DNA of 64,000 nt from Mesobacillus sp. S13 (GTDB lineage Bacteria; Bacillota; Bacilli; Bacillales; Cytobacillaceae): assembly GCF_020422885.1 (NCBI RefSeq), contig NZ_CP084622.1, forward strand, positions 1,066,001 through 1,130,000. The letters are read 5' to 3'. Positions 33,238 to 43,547 of this stretch are shown one piece after another. The notes below the pieces were generated by a model that made no database searches, was not told the origin of the DNA, and was given only the letters and a program-made list of their open reading frames with translations. Made by a program: the position numbers and the translations under genes. Within the stretch, counting starts at the first letter, position 1, and each line of letters starts with the position of its first letter.

Positions 33238-33627
33238 GTGAAAAGTCCTTGTCACAAAGCGAATAATAGTTTACTTTTAAAGGGCTGTATCAATCAGTCC
33301 CTTCACGAATTTGCAAAGGAGCTGAATAAATTGATTCAGATGATCGTCCAGTACGAAGTGAAGCAGAATCTGCTTAGCCAATACCAAGAAACAATTGATA
33401 AGATTTCGACCATGCTTCCTGACTTTGAAGCTGATATGTTTTCGTGCAGCCAGTCGGAAGAACGGAATATCTTTGTTGAATCATTCTATGTCCCGACTGA
33501 AGCCCATTACCACGCCCTGAAAAAAATGCGGTTATCCCGGAATCATTCCGTATTTGGAATCCTAGAAGACTTTGTTCCGGGCGGATTGGAACGAATGGGT
33601 TTCCTGGCGATTAAGCAGAAGCGTTAA
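33238..33627 (+). CDS. Conserved-looking hypothetical protein upstream of mutY
   Basis: I do not recognise this family. Up to 129 residues, mostly helical and hydrophilic, with a possible coiled-coil region (HEFAKELNKLIQMIVQYEVK) and a C-terminal FVPGGLERMGFLAIKQKR. There is no signal peptide or membrane segment. The GTG at 33238 has a poor ribosome binding site (too close); a TTG near 33331 has AAAGGAG about 9 bases upstream and would give a protein of about 98 residues. Both are in frame. mutY starts 48 bp downstream. Codon use looks like the neighbours. Confidence 0.55.
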   Translation: MKSPCHKANNSLLLKGCINQSLHEFAKELNKLIQMIVQYEVKQNLLSQYQETIDKISTMLPDFEADMFSCSQSEERNIFVESFYVPTEAHYHALKKMRLSRNHSVFGILEDFVPGGLERMGFLAIKQKR

Positions 33628-33675
33628 TATTATATTCCCAAATTTCCGGAAAGTTTAACACCTGGAGGAACAAAA

Positions 33676-34782
33676 GTGGCAACTGAGATCAAGAAATGTA
33701 TAGATAAAATGGATATAAAATCCTTTCAGGATGACTTGATTGGATGGTTTGAAAACGAGCAGCGTGAACTGCCATGGAGAAAGGATCAGGATCCTTACAA
33801 AGTGTGGGTATCAGAAATAATGCTCCAGCAAACTAGAGTAGATACTGTCATCCCTTATTTTAATCGATTTTTGGAAAATTTTCCAACAATAGAGGCACTT
33901 GCTGCCGCTGATGAAGAAAAAGTCCTTAAGGCCTGGGAAGGACTTGGTTATTATTCCCGTGTCCGTAATTTACAATCCGCAGTTCAAGAAGTAAATGAAA
34001 GATATGGCGGAAAAGTACCGGATTCACAGGAAGAGATCTCTGCCTTAAAAGGAGTTGGTCCCTACACAGCCGGTGCAATCCTGAGTATTGCCTATGGAAA
34101 ACCCGAACCGGCGGTAGATGGAAATGTCATGAGGGTATTATCCCGTATCTTATTGATTCGGGAGGACATCGCCAGGCCTGCGTCCCGTAAAATTTTTGAA
34201 GCAGCAGTGAGGGAATTGATCTCCCATGAAAACCCCTCCTATTTCAATCAGGCGCTAATGGAGCTAGGAGCCCTTATCTGCACCCCGACATCTCCATCCT
34301 GCCTGCTCTGTCCGGTCAGGGAACATTGCGAAGCATTCCAAGAGGGAGTGCAGAATGAACTTCCTGTAAAAACAAAAAAGAAAAAGCAGAAAAATGTCCA
34401 GCTTGCTTCCGGGATTTTTAAGGATGAGGGTGGAAGAATCCTAATCCGAAAAAGACCTGGAACAGGCTTGCTGGCAAACTTGTGGGAGTTTCCCACTGTT
34501 GAGCTGAGCCTCGACTTCCAGCGACAGAGGGACCAGTTATCTGAGCACTTTGAAGAGCTTTATGGCTTAACACCTAAGATCAACGAATCAATAGGGGAAA
34601 TCGACCATGTGTTTTCTCATTTGGTATGGAACATACAGGTATTCAGCGGACAATTTACGGGAGAAATCCCCGAGACTCCTCAGTTGAAACTGGTGACTGA
34701 AGAAGAAATTCAGGAATTTGCTTTCCCGGTACCCTACCAAAAAATGCTGAAGCAATATCTAGATTCAAAAAAGGCTGACTAA
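33676..34782 (+). CDS. mutY: A/G-specific adenine glycosylase MutY
   Basis: Base-excision repair glycosylase of 368 residues that removes A opposite 8-oxoguanine. [10 protein letters not shown] carries the catalytic Glu47; the helix-hairpin-helix is [13 protein letters not shown]; the catalytic Asp148 is in PAVDGNV; the [4Fe-4S] ligands are Cys202, 209, 212 and 218 (C-x6-C-x2-C-x5-C). A NUDIX-like C-terminal domain (from about 240, with [13 protein letters not shown] and a VFSHLVW motif) recognises 8-oxoG. GTG start after GGAGG, spacing 8. Position next to yfhP and yfhS agrees with B. subtilis yfhQ. Confidence 0.95.
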   Translation: MATEIKKCIDKMDIKSFQDDLIGWFENEQRELPWRKDQDPYKVWVSEIMLQQTRVDTVIPYFNRFLENFPTIEALAAADEEKVLKAWEGLGYYSRVRNLQSAVQEVNERYGGKVPDSQEEISALKGVGPYTAGAILSIAYGKPEPAVDGNVMRVLSRILLIREDIARPASRKIFEAAVRELISHENPSYFNQALMELGALICTPTSPSCLLCPVREHCEAFQEGVQNELPVKTKKKKQKNVQLASGIFKDEGGRILIRKRPGTGLLANLWEFPTVELSLDFQRQRDQLSEHFEELYGLTPKINESIGEIDHVFSHLVWNIQVFSGQFTGEIPETPQLKLVTEEEIQEFAFPVPYQKMLKQYLDSKKAD

Positions 34783-34806
34783 TCATATTTAGATTAGCAG
34801 CCTTTT
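34767..34806. terminator. Bidirectional terminator between mutY and yfhS
   Basis: AAAAGGCTG(A)CTAATC / GATTAG(C)AGCCTTTT stem overlapping the mutY stop codon. Confidence 0.85.
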
Positions 34807-34813
34807 CTGATTA

Positions 34814-35038
34814 TTAATCGTAACTCACTTTCGTTCCATGCGTATAATCGGCTTCTCCGCGGCCTAAACCGCCTCGGCTTTCGATTTCTTCAACAATCTC
34901 TCTGTGAATCGTCTGGCCCTCGGCATTCAGGTATGGCACCATTTGCTGGAGAGAGTGATGGAAAAAGGCCAGCTCGCTATCCTTCCAATCTGTTTTGGGC
35001 ATCATCGATAATTCAGTCATATCACGGCCTACATACAT
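34814..35038 (-). CDS. yfhS: YfhS-family protein
   Basis: A 74-residue protein (MYVGRDMTELSMMPKTDWKD, then SELAFFHHSLQQMVPYLN and IVEEIESRGG) matching YfhS, which is linked to sporulation in B. subtilis and has the same length. The ATG at 35038 lies 9 bases after GAAAGG; the ATG at 35047 is directly adjacent to it and unlikely. It is convergent with mutY. Confidence 0.78.
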   Translation of the reverse strand: MYVGRDMTELSMMPKTDWKDSELAFFHHSLQQMVPYLNAEGQTIHREIVEEIESRGGLGRGEADYTHGTKVSYD

Positions 35039-35214
35039 CGGGATCATCCTTTCATAAAAGTGTTGGTCTACAGAATAGTGTTTTCAGTACGGGGGTTTTT
35101 TATCACAGCTTAAAAATTAGATCCTTGTTGTCATATATACCTGAAAAAGCTAAAATGAAACAAAATTAAGGTTCCGCTTTTTTTAACGCGTAACTAATAG
35201 AAAGGGTTTTTTAG

Positions 35215-35964
<750 letters not shown>

Positions 35965-36050
35965 GAAAAATATTGGGTTGATTTGGTAAAAAAAGTTCGG
36001 ATATCTCCCTCCTCGGATGGTTATTCTATTATTCGTGGAGGTGATATACG

Positions 36051-36242
36051 ATGGCAAAACAACCAAACAAATCTCAAGCTGGAACTAACATTCAAGAAGT
36101 GAGACAACAAAACGCTCAATCTGCTGGTGGCCAAGGTCAGTACGGTACTGAATTCGCGAGCGAAACAAACGCTCAAGAAGTACGCCAGCAAAACCAGCAA
36201 GCTGAAGCTCGCAAAGGCCAAAACTCTGGTCAACAGAGCTAA
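36051..36242 (+). CDS. sspE: Gamma-type small acid-soluble spore protein
   Basis: Spore amino-acid reserve protein of 63 residues, rich in Gln, Asn and Ala. The repeated EVRQQN segments and the GPR cleavage motif TEFASETNA are characteristic of SspE. Ribosome binding site GGAGGTG. Expected forespore expression; a strong terminator follows. Confidence 0.93.
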   Translation: MAKQPNKSQAGTNIQEVRQQNAQSAGGQGQYGTEFASETNAQEVRQQNQQAEARKGQNSGQQS

Positions 36243-36256
36243 TATCACCTTTAATG

Positions 36257-36286
36257 AAAGGCACTCTCATTCGCAGAGTGCCTTTT
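36257..36286 (+). terminator. Intrinsic terminator after sspE
   Basis: AAAGGCACTCT / AGAGTGCCTTT stem, loop of 7, then T. Confidence 0.9.
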
Positions 36287-36425
36287 CCAATTGAATTCTA
36301 TATTCTGTCTGTCCGGCACTCATCATTCGACAAAGGTTCCGAATCCTCTACATAACTAGTCAAAGGAATTCCATCGTCACCCAAGAATACAATTAGGAGA
36401 TAAATTTTACAGGCGGTGGAAAAGC

Positions 36426-36680
36426 ATGGATAAATTTAACGAATTGGTTTCTTCACAAATGCATACGATGGAAAAGCTTCTTTATCTGCAGTCTGAATTG
36501 GAAAGATGCCAGGAGATTGAAAAGCAGTTGGATGCCCTCAAGCAAAGCGCAGAATTAGAGGAACTTCGCTTGGAAATCGATCTGAAAAAGCAGGACCTGC
36601 AGGAGATCCACCGGATGTTTGAAAAGCAGACGGAGGAAGTCATCCATACGTATCAAGAGCTTGCCGTTTCCTTTCGTTAA
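36426..36680 (+). CDS. ygaB: YgaB, small coiled-coil protein
   Basis: 84-residue, almost entirely helical protein (MDKFNELVSSQMHTMEKLL, then heptad-like EIEKQLDALKQSAELEELR and KKQDLQEIHRMFEKQTEE). The position between sspE and ygaC and the length agree with B. subtilis YgaB. The function is unknown. GGCGGTGGA precedes the ATG. Confidence 0.8.
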   Translation: MDKFNELVSSQMHTMEKLLYLQSELERCQEIEKQLDALKQSAELEELRLEIDLKKQDLQEIHRMFEKQTEEVIHTYQELAVSFR

Positions 36681-36915
36681 GACTCCTCTGTACATTTAAT
36701 AGGAATAAAAAAGTGGATTTTTATAAAAATTCAAGCAAATTTATTGGGCGATCGAGGAAATCGATGGCTCTTTTGTTTTAAATTCTCACGTTAACCGTTA
36801 TAATAATAAAAAAAAGGAATCGTTCTTTGTTGCCTTTTGTCGTTTTGAAGGAAATAGATACATATACATGAATAGGTTGCAAAGTTTCCGGGAAAGGAAA
36901 GTAGGGGAGAAGAAC

Positions 36916-37446
36916 ATGGGCGTACCCACAGAAGGTGAACCGGTCCAAATCCACAGTTATAAGCATAATGGGCACATCCATCGAGTCTGGGAAGAAACTA
37001 CCGTCTTAAAAGGAACGCAAAATCTTGTGATAGGCGGAAATGATCGGACAGTCGTGACTGAGTCAGACGGGAGAACTTGGATTACGAGAGAGCCTGCAAT
37101 CTGTTACTTCCACTCTCAGTTATGGTTTAACGTTATTGGAATGATTCGGGAGGATGGCGTGTATTACTACTGCAATATTAGTTCGCCATTCATCTTTGAT
37201 GGAGAAGCACTGAAATATATTGATTATGATCTCGATATTAAAGTTTTTCCAGATATGACGTTTAATCTGCTGGATGAAGATGAATATGAACGCCATCGCA
37301 AAGAAATGCAGTACCCTGATGTAATCGATAAGATTTTAAAATACAATGTTGAAAAGCTTAAACGCTGGATCAGGCAAAGGAAGGGCCCGTTTGCGCCAGA
37401 TTTCATCGACATTTATTATGAACGGTATTTGACTTATCGTCGTTAA
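36916..37446 (+). CDS. ntdP: Nucleoside tri-/diphosphate phosphatase, DUF402 (YgaC/NtdP)
   Basis: 176-residue DUF402 protein, the same length as B. subtilis Yga[21 protein letters not shown], then YYCNISSPF and [13 protein letters not shown]...LLDEDEYE show the family core; the Asp/Glu cluster binds divalent metal. Homologues hydrolyse NTPs and NDPs. The ATG at 36916 has AGGGGAG about 6 bases upstream; a longer in-frame start at 36868 has none. A -10 like TATAATAAT lies near 36800. Confidence 0.86.
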   Translation: MGVPTEGEPVQIHSYKHNGHIHRVWEETTVLKGTQNLVIGGNDRTVVTESDGRTWITREPAICYFHSQLWFNVIGMIREDGVYYYCNISSPFIFDGEALKYIDYDLDIKVFPDMTFNLLDEDEYERHRKEMQYPDVIDKILKYNVEKLKRWIRQRKGPFAPDFIDIYYERYLTYRR

Positions 37447-37470
37447 CCATACAGGGTAGACAAGCTTCAG

Positions 37471-37497
37471 CCTGTTGATTCGATTCAACAGGTTTTT
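37471..37497 (+). terminator. Intrinsic terminator after ygaC
   Basis: CCTGTTGA / TCAACAGG stem, TTCGAT loop, five T. Confidence 0.9.
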
Positions 37498-37552
37498 GTA
37501 TGAAATGATAAATTGATTTTCAGTTTTGTAAAACTAGATATGAATTTCTTAA

Positions 37553-37670
37553 TCCAGCTCCAGCGCCTAGCCCCTCGAGACGCTTCGGTCCGTCCAATGA
37601 AGTCAAAGAGCGACTTCACCGGTCGGCCCTCCAGCGCTTGTCGGGGCTGACCAAGGCACTTGCGCTTTTT
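37553..37670. repeat. Dispersed Bacillaceae-type intergenic repeat (CCAGCGCCTAGCCCCTCG family)
   Basis: About 118 bp from CCAGCTCCAGCGCCTAGCCC to TTGCGCTTTTT, with internal complementary parts (AGCCCC with GGGGCT, GAAGTC with GACTTC). I recognise this sequence type from many Bacillaceae genomes, where it occurs in intergenic regions; it has no coding frame. A decayed copy is at 21605-21655. It lies between the ygaC terminator and ygaD. Confidence 0.75.
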
Positions 37671-37714
37671 ATTCGTGGACAGCAAGGCAAGGCTCCATAA
37701 GGGGGAACTATAAA

Positions 37715-39463
37715 TTGGGCAGCATCCGCAGATACTTAAAATTCGTCAAACCATATCGGCTGCAAATCATTGGAACAATCTTCATCGGTATTCTTAAATT
37801 CGCCATACCACTGTTGATTCCACTATTAATTAAATTTGTCCTTGATGATGTCATCGGCAGTGACACACTGACCAAGGATGAAAAAATAGATAAACTGCTC
37901 TGGGTAATGGGCATCATGATTGTTGTGTTTGTCGTGCTCAGACCACCTATTGAATACTATCGTCAATATTTTGCTCAGTGGACTGCGAGCAAAATCCTTT
38001 ATGACATAAGAGACAGACTGTTTACCCATATGCAGCGTCTCAGCTACAAATATTACTCCAACACGAGAGCAGGAGAGGTCATCTCAAGGATGATCAATGA
38101 TGTCGAGCAAACAAAGACCTTTGTTGTTACAGGACTGATGAACCTGTGGCTTGACGTTGCTACGATCATGATAGCAGCTGCTATCATGTTCACGATGGAT
38201 GTCCAGTTGACATTTGTTTCGCTGATTCTCTTCCCGTTCTACGCTTTTTCGGTAAAATATTTCTTCGGTAATCTTCGGAAGCTAACGAGGGAGCGGTCCC
38301 AAGCGCTTGCTGGAGTACAAAGCTATTTGCATGAGAGGGTAGCTGGAATCTCAGTCATCAAAAGTTTCGCAATTGAGGATTATGAGCAAACACAGTTTGA
38401 TCAGCAGAATAAAAACTTTCTGACAAAAGCGCTTGAGCATACAAGGTGGAATGCCAAAGCATTTGCGGTGGTCAATACGATCACGGATATCGCGCCGCTC
38501 CTTGTTATTGGCTTTTCCGGTTATCAGGTCCTTCAAGGCAATTTGACAATTGGGGAAATGGCCGCTTTCATCGCCTATATAGACCGCCTTTATAATCCTC
38601 TCAGAAGGCTCGTGAATTCATCTACTACATTGACACAGGCGATTGCGTCAATGGACCGCGTTTTCGAATTCATGGATGAAAAATATGATATCAAGGATTC
38701 TCCTGATGCAACAGAATTGAAAAAAGTGCACGGGGATATTTCTTTTAGAAATGTTAGCTTCTCTTATGAGGAAGACGGGGAGACGGTACTCAAGAATTTA
38801 AATATAGAAGTCCAAAAGGGAGAAACAATTGCCCTGGTCGGCATGAGCGGCGGTGGGAAATCCTCGTTTGTCAGTCTGATTCCTAGATTCTTCGATGTTA
38901 CCGAGGGCCAGATTCTCCTCGACGGAAAGGATATCCGTTCGTTCAAGGTGCGCTCCCTGCGAGATAAAATCGGCATGGTTGCACAGGATAATATTTTGTT
39001 CAGTGAATCCGTTAAATCAAATATCCTCTTAGGCAGGCCGGGAGCAAGTGATGAAGAAGTGATTCAGGCCGCAAAGGCAGCAAATGCCCATGATTTTATT
39101 ATGAGTCTGCCAGAAGGCTATGATACGAAAGTCGGTGAAAGGGGAGTCAAGCTTTCCGGAGGCCAGAAGCAGCGTGTAGCGATTGCACGAGTCTTCCTGA
39201 AGAATCCGCCGATTTTAATACTTGACGAAGCAACATCAGCACTTGACCTGGAGAGTGAACACCTCATTCAGGAAGCGATTGAAAAGCTGGCAAAAGACAG
39301 AACAACATTTGTTGTAGCCCACCGTTTATCAACGATTACCCATGCCGACAGGATTGTCCTGATTGAACACGGAGAGATTGTCGAAGACGGCAGCCATGAT
39401 GATCTGATGGCAAAGCAGGGTGGGTATCATAGACTGTTCCAGGTCCAGCAGCTGGAAAATTAA
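37715..39463 (+). CDS. ygaD: ABC exporter YgaD (homodimer type)
   Basis: Half-transporter of 582 residues: six membrane segments (about 20-310), then an ATPase domain with Walker [17 protein letters not shown], Walker [13 protein letters not shown] and switch His (VVAHRLS), all intact. That fits a symmetric homodimer, unlike the pair at 21754-25271. The substrate is unknown; relatives include lipid-flippase/multidrug exporters. TTG start with GGGGGA 9 bases upstream. Position after ygaC agrees with B. subtilis. Confidence 0.88.
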   Translation: MGSIRRYLKFVKPYRLQIIGTIFIGILKFAIPLLIPLLIKFVLDDVIGSDTLTKDEKIDKLLWVMGIMIVVFVVLRPPIEYYRQYFAQWTASKILYDIRDRLFTHMQRLSYKYYSNTRAGEVISRMINDVEQTKTFVVTGLMNLWLDVATIMIAAAIMFTMDVQLTFVSLILFPFYAFSVKYFFGNLRKLTRERSQALAGVQSYLHERVAGISVIKSFAIEDYEQTQFDQQNKNFLTKALEHTRWNAKAFAVVNTITDIAPLLVIGFSGYQVLQGNLTIGEMAAFIAYIDRLYNPLRRLVNSSTTLTQAIASMDRVFEFMDEKYDIKDSPDATELKKVHGDISFRNVSFSYEEDGETVLKNLNIEVQKGETIALVGMSGGGKSSFVSLIPRFFDVTEGQILLDGKDIRSFKVRSLRDKIGMVAQDNILFSESVKSNILLGRPGASDEEVIQAAKAANAHDFIMSLPEGYDTKVGERGVKLSGGQKQRVAIARVFLKNPPILILDEATSALDLESEHLIQEAIEKLAKDRTTFVVAHRLSTITHADRIVLIEHGEIVEDGSHDDLMAKQGGYHRLFQVQQLEN

Positions 39464-39473
39464 CTATACTGCA

Positions 39474-39505
39474 AAAAACCGAGGCGTTTCCGCTTCGGTT
39501 TTTTA
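39474..39505 (+). terminator. Intrinsic terminator after ygaD
   Basis: ACCGAGGCG / CGCTTCGGT stem (G-T pairs), TTTC loop, T-run; an A-run precedes it. Confidence 0.88.
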
Positions 39506-39646
39506 TTTTGGCTATGAAACAAAAACGATCGCGAGTTATTTATTAGCAAAGAGAGACAACTGCAATAGTTACTTTTTTCGCATTCCATTAGTGTAATAAT
39601 TTATCAGCTTTTGACATACAAATAGTACCAATTGCCTAAAACAATT

Positions 39647-39676
39647 CTAAATTATTATTATATTTAAATAATTTAG
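39647..39676. promoter_or_regulatory. Palindrome upstream of the peptide importer operon
   Basis: CTAAATTATT (39647-39656) and AATAATTTAG (39667-39676) are perfect inverted copies 10 bp apart, about 105 bp before the first gene. It could be an operator; no known regulator is assigned. The rest of the 316-base gap is AT-rich, with the ygaD terminator only. Confidence 0.4.
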
Positions 39677-39779
39677 AAAAATCAGTGGACTATCTTGGTC
39701 TATTTAATATAAAATGTTTTACACAGACATAAGATTTTTATTCAACAATAATATTTCGGTAATAGAAAGGAGTAGTAAA

Positions 39780-40793
39780 GTGGTACATGCTCCGGTTTTG
39801 GATGTGAAGAATTTAAAGACATCATTTATCACAAAAGACGGTGAGATTCCAGCAGTCGATGATGTCAGCTTTTCGGTTAACAAAGGAGAAATCCTAGGAA
39901 TCGTCGGAGAATCAGGAAGCGGGAAGAGCGTAACTTCCTTATCCATAATGAAGCTGATTCCCCAGCCTCCGGGAAAAATTGCTGGAGGGGATATCCTCCT
40001 TAATGGGGAAAATCTTGTTCACGCTTCTGAAAGAAGAATGCGCGAAATCCGAGGCAATGATGTCGCGATGATTTTCCAGGAACCGATGACTTCGTTGAAT
40101 CCACTATTCACAATTGGTGAACAGCTCGTTGAGGCGTTGAAAATACATAAGAAGCTCGGCAAAAAGGCAGCCTATCAGCAGGCTGTGGAGATGCTTAAAC
40201 TAGTTGGACTTCCAAGAGCAGAACAAATCATCAAGGAATATCCTCATCAGCTTTCAGGAGGAATGAGGCAGAGGGTCATGATTGCCATGGCACTCAGCTG
40301 CCACCCTCGAGTGCTCATTGCTGATGAACCGACTACGGCGCTTGATGTTACCATCCAGGCGCAAATTCTGGCCTTGATGAAAGATCTGAACGAAAAGCTT
40401 GATACGGCGATTATCATGATTACTCATGACCTCGGTGTTGTCGCAGAGGTCTGCCAGCGTGTCGTTGTTATGTATGCCGGGAAAATTGTGGAGGAAGGGC
40501 TTGTTGGGGATATTTTTAAAAATCCAAAGCATCCTTACACTCTCGGCTTGCTCAAATCGATTCCGGATATAAGGGATAAGCAGGAGCGGCTATACTCCAT
40601 TCCTGGTAATGTTCCGAAGCCAGGGTCTATCAAGGTGGGTTGCAGGTTTGCGGCAAGATGCGAATTTGTGATCGACAGATGCCTGAGCGAAGATCCTGAA
40701 CTCTATGAAACTGGCAGTCCTGGCCATACTGTTCGCTGCCTGCTGCATGAGAAGGAGGGAGTAGCCAATGCCCGAAGTACTGTTAAAAGTTGA
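39780..40793 (+). CDS. Oligo/dipeptide ABC transporter ATPase (DppD/OppD type)
   Basis: ATP-binding subunit of a peptide importer, 337 residues. Walker [17 protein letters not shown], Walker [12 protein letters not shown] and the C-terminal oligopeptide-binding extension with conserved Cys ([20 protein letters not shown]) are present. The GTG at 39780 is chosen because GAAAGGAG is 7 bases upstream; an in-frame ATG at 39714 would add 22 residues without a site. The order DF-A-B-C differs from the classic oppABCDF. The next gene overlaps by 26 bp. Confidence 0.9.
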   Translation: MVHAPVLDVKNLKTSFITKDGEIPAVDDVSFSVNKGEILGIVGESGSGKSVTSLSIMKLIPQPPGKIAGGDILLNGENLVHASERRMREIRGNDVAMIFQEPMTSLNPLFTIGEQLVEALKIHKKLGKKAAYQQAVEMLKLVGLPRAEQIIKEYPHQLSGGMRQRVMIAMALSCHPRVLIADEPTTALDVTIQAQILALMKDLNEKLDTAIIMITHDLGVVAEVCQRVVVMYAGKIVEEGLVGDIFKNPKHPYTLGLLKSIPDIRDKQERLYSIPGNVPKPGSIKVGCRFAARCEFVIDRCLSEDPELYETGSPGHTVRCLLHEKEGVANARSTVKS

Positions 40794-41736
40794 TGGATTA
40801 AAAAAATATTTTCCGATTACCGGGGGGGTCCTTGGCAAGCAAACTGGAAGTGTCAAAGCTGTTGATGATATCAGCTTCTGGGTGAATAAAGGGGAAACAC
40901 TGGGTCTTGTTGGCGAGTCAGGATGCGGGAAATCCACTACCGGCAGAATGCTGATGCGCCTGATCGATCCAACAGAGGGGCAAGTAGTTTTTGAAGGAAG
41001 AGATCTTGTGACTCTATCCGACAACGATATGCGCAAGGCCCGGAAAGATATGCAAATGGTCTTCCAGGATCCATTTGCTTCACTGAATCCAAGGCATACA
41101 GTTGAGAAAATCCTCGAGGAACCTTTGATCGTCCATGGAATAGGGACGAAGAAAGAACGCAAGCAAATGGTCAAGGAAATGCTCGAAGTAGTAGGTCTCA
41201 GCAGCTATCATGCTAAGAGGTATCCGCACCAATTCAGCGGCGGACAGCGCCAGCGAATTGGAATTGCCCGGGCGTTGATGACGAGGCCGAAGTTGATCAT
41301 AGCTGACGAACCTGTGTCCGCGCTCGATGTTTCGATACAATCACAAGTACTGAATCTGCTGGAGGACTTGCAAGCGGAATTCCAGTTGACTTATATTTTC
41401 ATAGCCCACGATCTTGGAGTTGTCCGGCATATCAGTGACAGGGTGGGGGTCATGTATTTAGGCAGACTCGTAGAGATCACGGAAGCGGATAAGCTGTACG
41501 ATAACCCACTTCATCCGTACACGAAAGCCTTGCTTTCAGCCGTACCAATCCCCGATCCTGATGTGAAAAGGGAACAGGTGCTCCTGACAGGGGATCTTCC
41601 AAGCCCGGCGAATCCGCCACAGGGATGTGCATTCCATACAAGATGCAAAGAATGCATGGAAATTTGCAAGACTGATAGACCTGTATTGAAAGAAATTGAA
41701 CCTGGTCACTTTGCTGCCTGCCATCTATATTCCTGA
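40768..41736 (+). CDS. Oligo/dipeptide ABC transporter ATPase (DppF/OppF type)
   Basis: Second ATPase of the importer, 322 residues: KKYFPITGG N-terminus typical of OppF, Walker A GESGCGKS, FSGGQRQR signature, LIADEPVSALD Walker B, and the Cys-containing C-terminus (GCAFHTRCKE). It pairs with the upstream ATPase to drive the permeases. Overlaps it by 26 bp with its own GAAGGAGGG site. Confidence 0.9.
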   Translation: MPEVLLKVDGLKKYFPITGGVLGKQTGSVKAVDDISFWVNKGETLGLVGESGCGKSTTGRMLMRLIDPTEGQVVFEGRDLVTLSDNDMRKARKDMQMVFQDPFASLNPRHTVEKILEEPLIVHGIGTKKERKQMVKEMLEVVGLSSYHAKRYPHQFSGGQRQRIGIARALMTRPKLIIADEPVSALDVSIQSQVLNLLEDLQAEFQLTYIFIAHDLGVVRHISDRVGVMYLGRLVEITEADKLYDNPLHPYTKALLSAVPIPDPDVKREQVLLTGDLPSPANPPQGCAFHTRCKECMEICKTDRPVLKEIEPGHFAACHLYS

Positions 41737-41855
41737 TTATCTGGAATAGACTTTAAATCCATAAAATCTGGAATGAACGCAGGGAAAAAAGCATAGATGA
41801 TAGATATTATGGACTGGATATATAAAACCAGTCCGAAAAAACAAGGGGGAAGAAT

Positions 41856-43457
41856 ATGAAAAGGCGTTTTGGATTAATGTTTTTTGCTTTTATCCTCATC
41901 ATTAGCCTAGGGCTAGCCGGCTGCAATAATGACTCCGGCGGGACGAAAACAGGGGGTGAGTCTGGTTCAGATGGTGAATCATCATCAGGAGGGACTCTTG
42001 TATTTGGGCGAGGTGGCGATTCAACATCGCTTGACCCTGCGGTGACAACTGAAGGTGAAGCTTTCAAAGTAACTAAGAACATCTACGAAACTCTTATTGA
42101 GTTCGGCGAGCAGGATACTGAGATTCACCCAGGTCTTGCAGAAAGCTGGGAAGAGTCCGAAGATGGTTTGAAGCATACGCTTAAACTTCGTAAAGGTGTC
42201 AAATTCCATGACGGCACTGATTTCAACGCTGAAGCTGTAGTATTCAACTTCGAGCGCTGGAAGGCCGGCAATAAAGAACAATTCTATTACTATAACTCAC
42301 AATTTGGTGACGTAATCAAGGAAGTTAAGGCAGTAGATGAGCATACAGTTGAATTCACATTGAACCGTATTCTTGCTCCATTCTACAAAAACCTTGCAAT
42401 GTCTCCATTTGGTATCGCAAGCCCTGCTGCAATCGAAAAGCACGGAGATAAATTCATTGAAAACCCAGTAGGTACTGGACCATTCAAGTTCAAGGAATGG
42501 AAGCGTAACGACAGGGTAACTCTTGTGAAAAACGAAGATTATTGGGAGGAAGGGCTTCCGAAGCTTGATGAAGTCATTTTCCGAGTGATCCCTGAAAACT
42601 CTGCGCGTTTGAATGCTTTGAATACTGGTGAAGTAGATATTATCGATGGAGTGAATTTCAGTGATGTCGAGTCAATTGAAAACAATGCTGACCTCCAAAC
42701 ATTCTATCGTCCTTCATTGAATGTTGCTTACCTTGGATTGAACAATGAACGCGGGCCAATGAAAGACAAAAAGGTTCGCCAGGCATTGAACTATGCGGTC
42801 AATAAGCAAGCGCTCATCGATGCTTTCTATGCTGGTGCTGCTGAGCCTGCGAAAAACCCAATGCCGAAATCTGTAGCTGGCTACAATGATGATGTGGAAG
42901 CTTATGAATATGATCCAGAGAAGGCAATGGAACTTCTTAAGGAAGCTGGATATGAAGATGGTTTTGAAATGGAACTATGGGCAATGCCAGTTGCAAGACC
43001 TTATATGCCAGACGGAAAGAAAGTTGCTGAAGCACTTCAGAAAGACTTTGCTGAGGTTGGCGTAAAAGCAAAGATTGTTTCTTATGAGTGGGCAACATAC
43101 CTAGAAAAAGCACGTATGGGTGAAGCAGATACATTCTTGCTTGGCTGGACTGGTGACAATGGTGATGCTGATAACTTCCTGTATGTCCTTTTAGATCAGG
43201 ATAACATCGACAGCAATAACTACGCACGCTACGCTAACCAGGAAGTACATGACCTCTTCATCAAGGCTCAGTCTACAAATGACCAGGCTGAACGTGAAAA
43301 ACTGTATAAAGAAGCTCAATTGTTAATTAAGGAAGATGCTCCTTGGATTCCGCTTGTCCACTCTGAACCTGCACTTGCAGGAAGAGCAGACGTTACTGGA
43401 TTCAAGGCACATCCAACAGGATCTGACTTGCTTGCAACGGTTGAATTCAAAAAATAA
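41856..43457 (+). CDS. Peptide-binding lipoprotein of the ABC importer (SBP family 5)
   Basis: Extracellular solute-binding protein of 533 residues. Lipobox SLGLAGC with the acylated Cys23, followed by a Gly/Ser linker. Family-5 signatures: LAESWEESEDGLKHTLKLRK, GVKFHDGTDFNAEAV, NPVGTGPFKFKEW and DKKVRQALNYAVNK. Probably a dipeptide/oligopeptide binder; heme or nickel ligands in some relatives cannot be excluded. AGGGGGA ribosome binding site. A hairpin terminator after it would keep SBP mRNA above permease mRNA. Confidence 0.9.
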   Translation: MKRRFGLMFFAFILIISLGLAGCNNDSGGTKTGGESGSDGESSSGGTLVFGRGGDSTSLDPAVTTEGEAFKVTKNIYETLIEFGEQDTEIHPGLAESWEESEDGLKHTLKLRKGVKFHDGTDFNAEAVVFNFERWKAGNKEQFYYYNSQFGDVIKEVKAVDEHTVEFTLNRILAPFYKNLAMSPFGIASPAAIEKHGDKFIENPVGTGPFKFKEWKRNDRVTLVKNEDYWEEGLPKLDEVIFRVIPENSARLNALNTGEVDIIDGVNFSDVESIENNADLQTFYRPSLNVAYLGLNNERGPMKDKKVRQALNYAVNKQALIDAFYAGAAEPAKNPMPKSVAGYNDDVEAYEYDPEKAMELLKEAGYEDGFEMELWAMPVARPYMPDGKKVAEALQKDFAEVGVKAKIVSYEWATYLEKARMGEADTFLLGWTGDNGDADNFLYVLLDQDNIDSNNYARYANQEVHDLFIKAQSTNDQAEREKLYKEAQLLIKEDAPWIPLVHSEPALAGRADVTGFKAHPTGSDLLATVEFKK

Positions 43458-43466
43458 TGCATCAGG

Positions 43467-43497
43467 AAAAGGGAGAACATATGCATTCTCCCTTTTC
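43467..43497 (+). terminator. Hairpin between binding protein and permease genes
   Basis: AAAAGGGAGA / TCTCCCTTTT perfect 10 bp stem, then TTTT interrupted by C. Probably a partial terminator or mRNA-stabilising stem. Confidence 0.8.
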
Positions 43498-43547
43498 TTT
43501 TGAAAAGAAAAATAGTTTTATATTTCAACAAGAATAGAGGTGGGAAG

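Noticed and set aside
39660..39680. CodY box before the peptide importer
   Set aside because: The best alignment to AATTTTCWGAAAATT has six mismatches.
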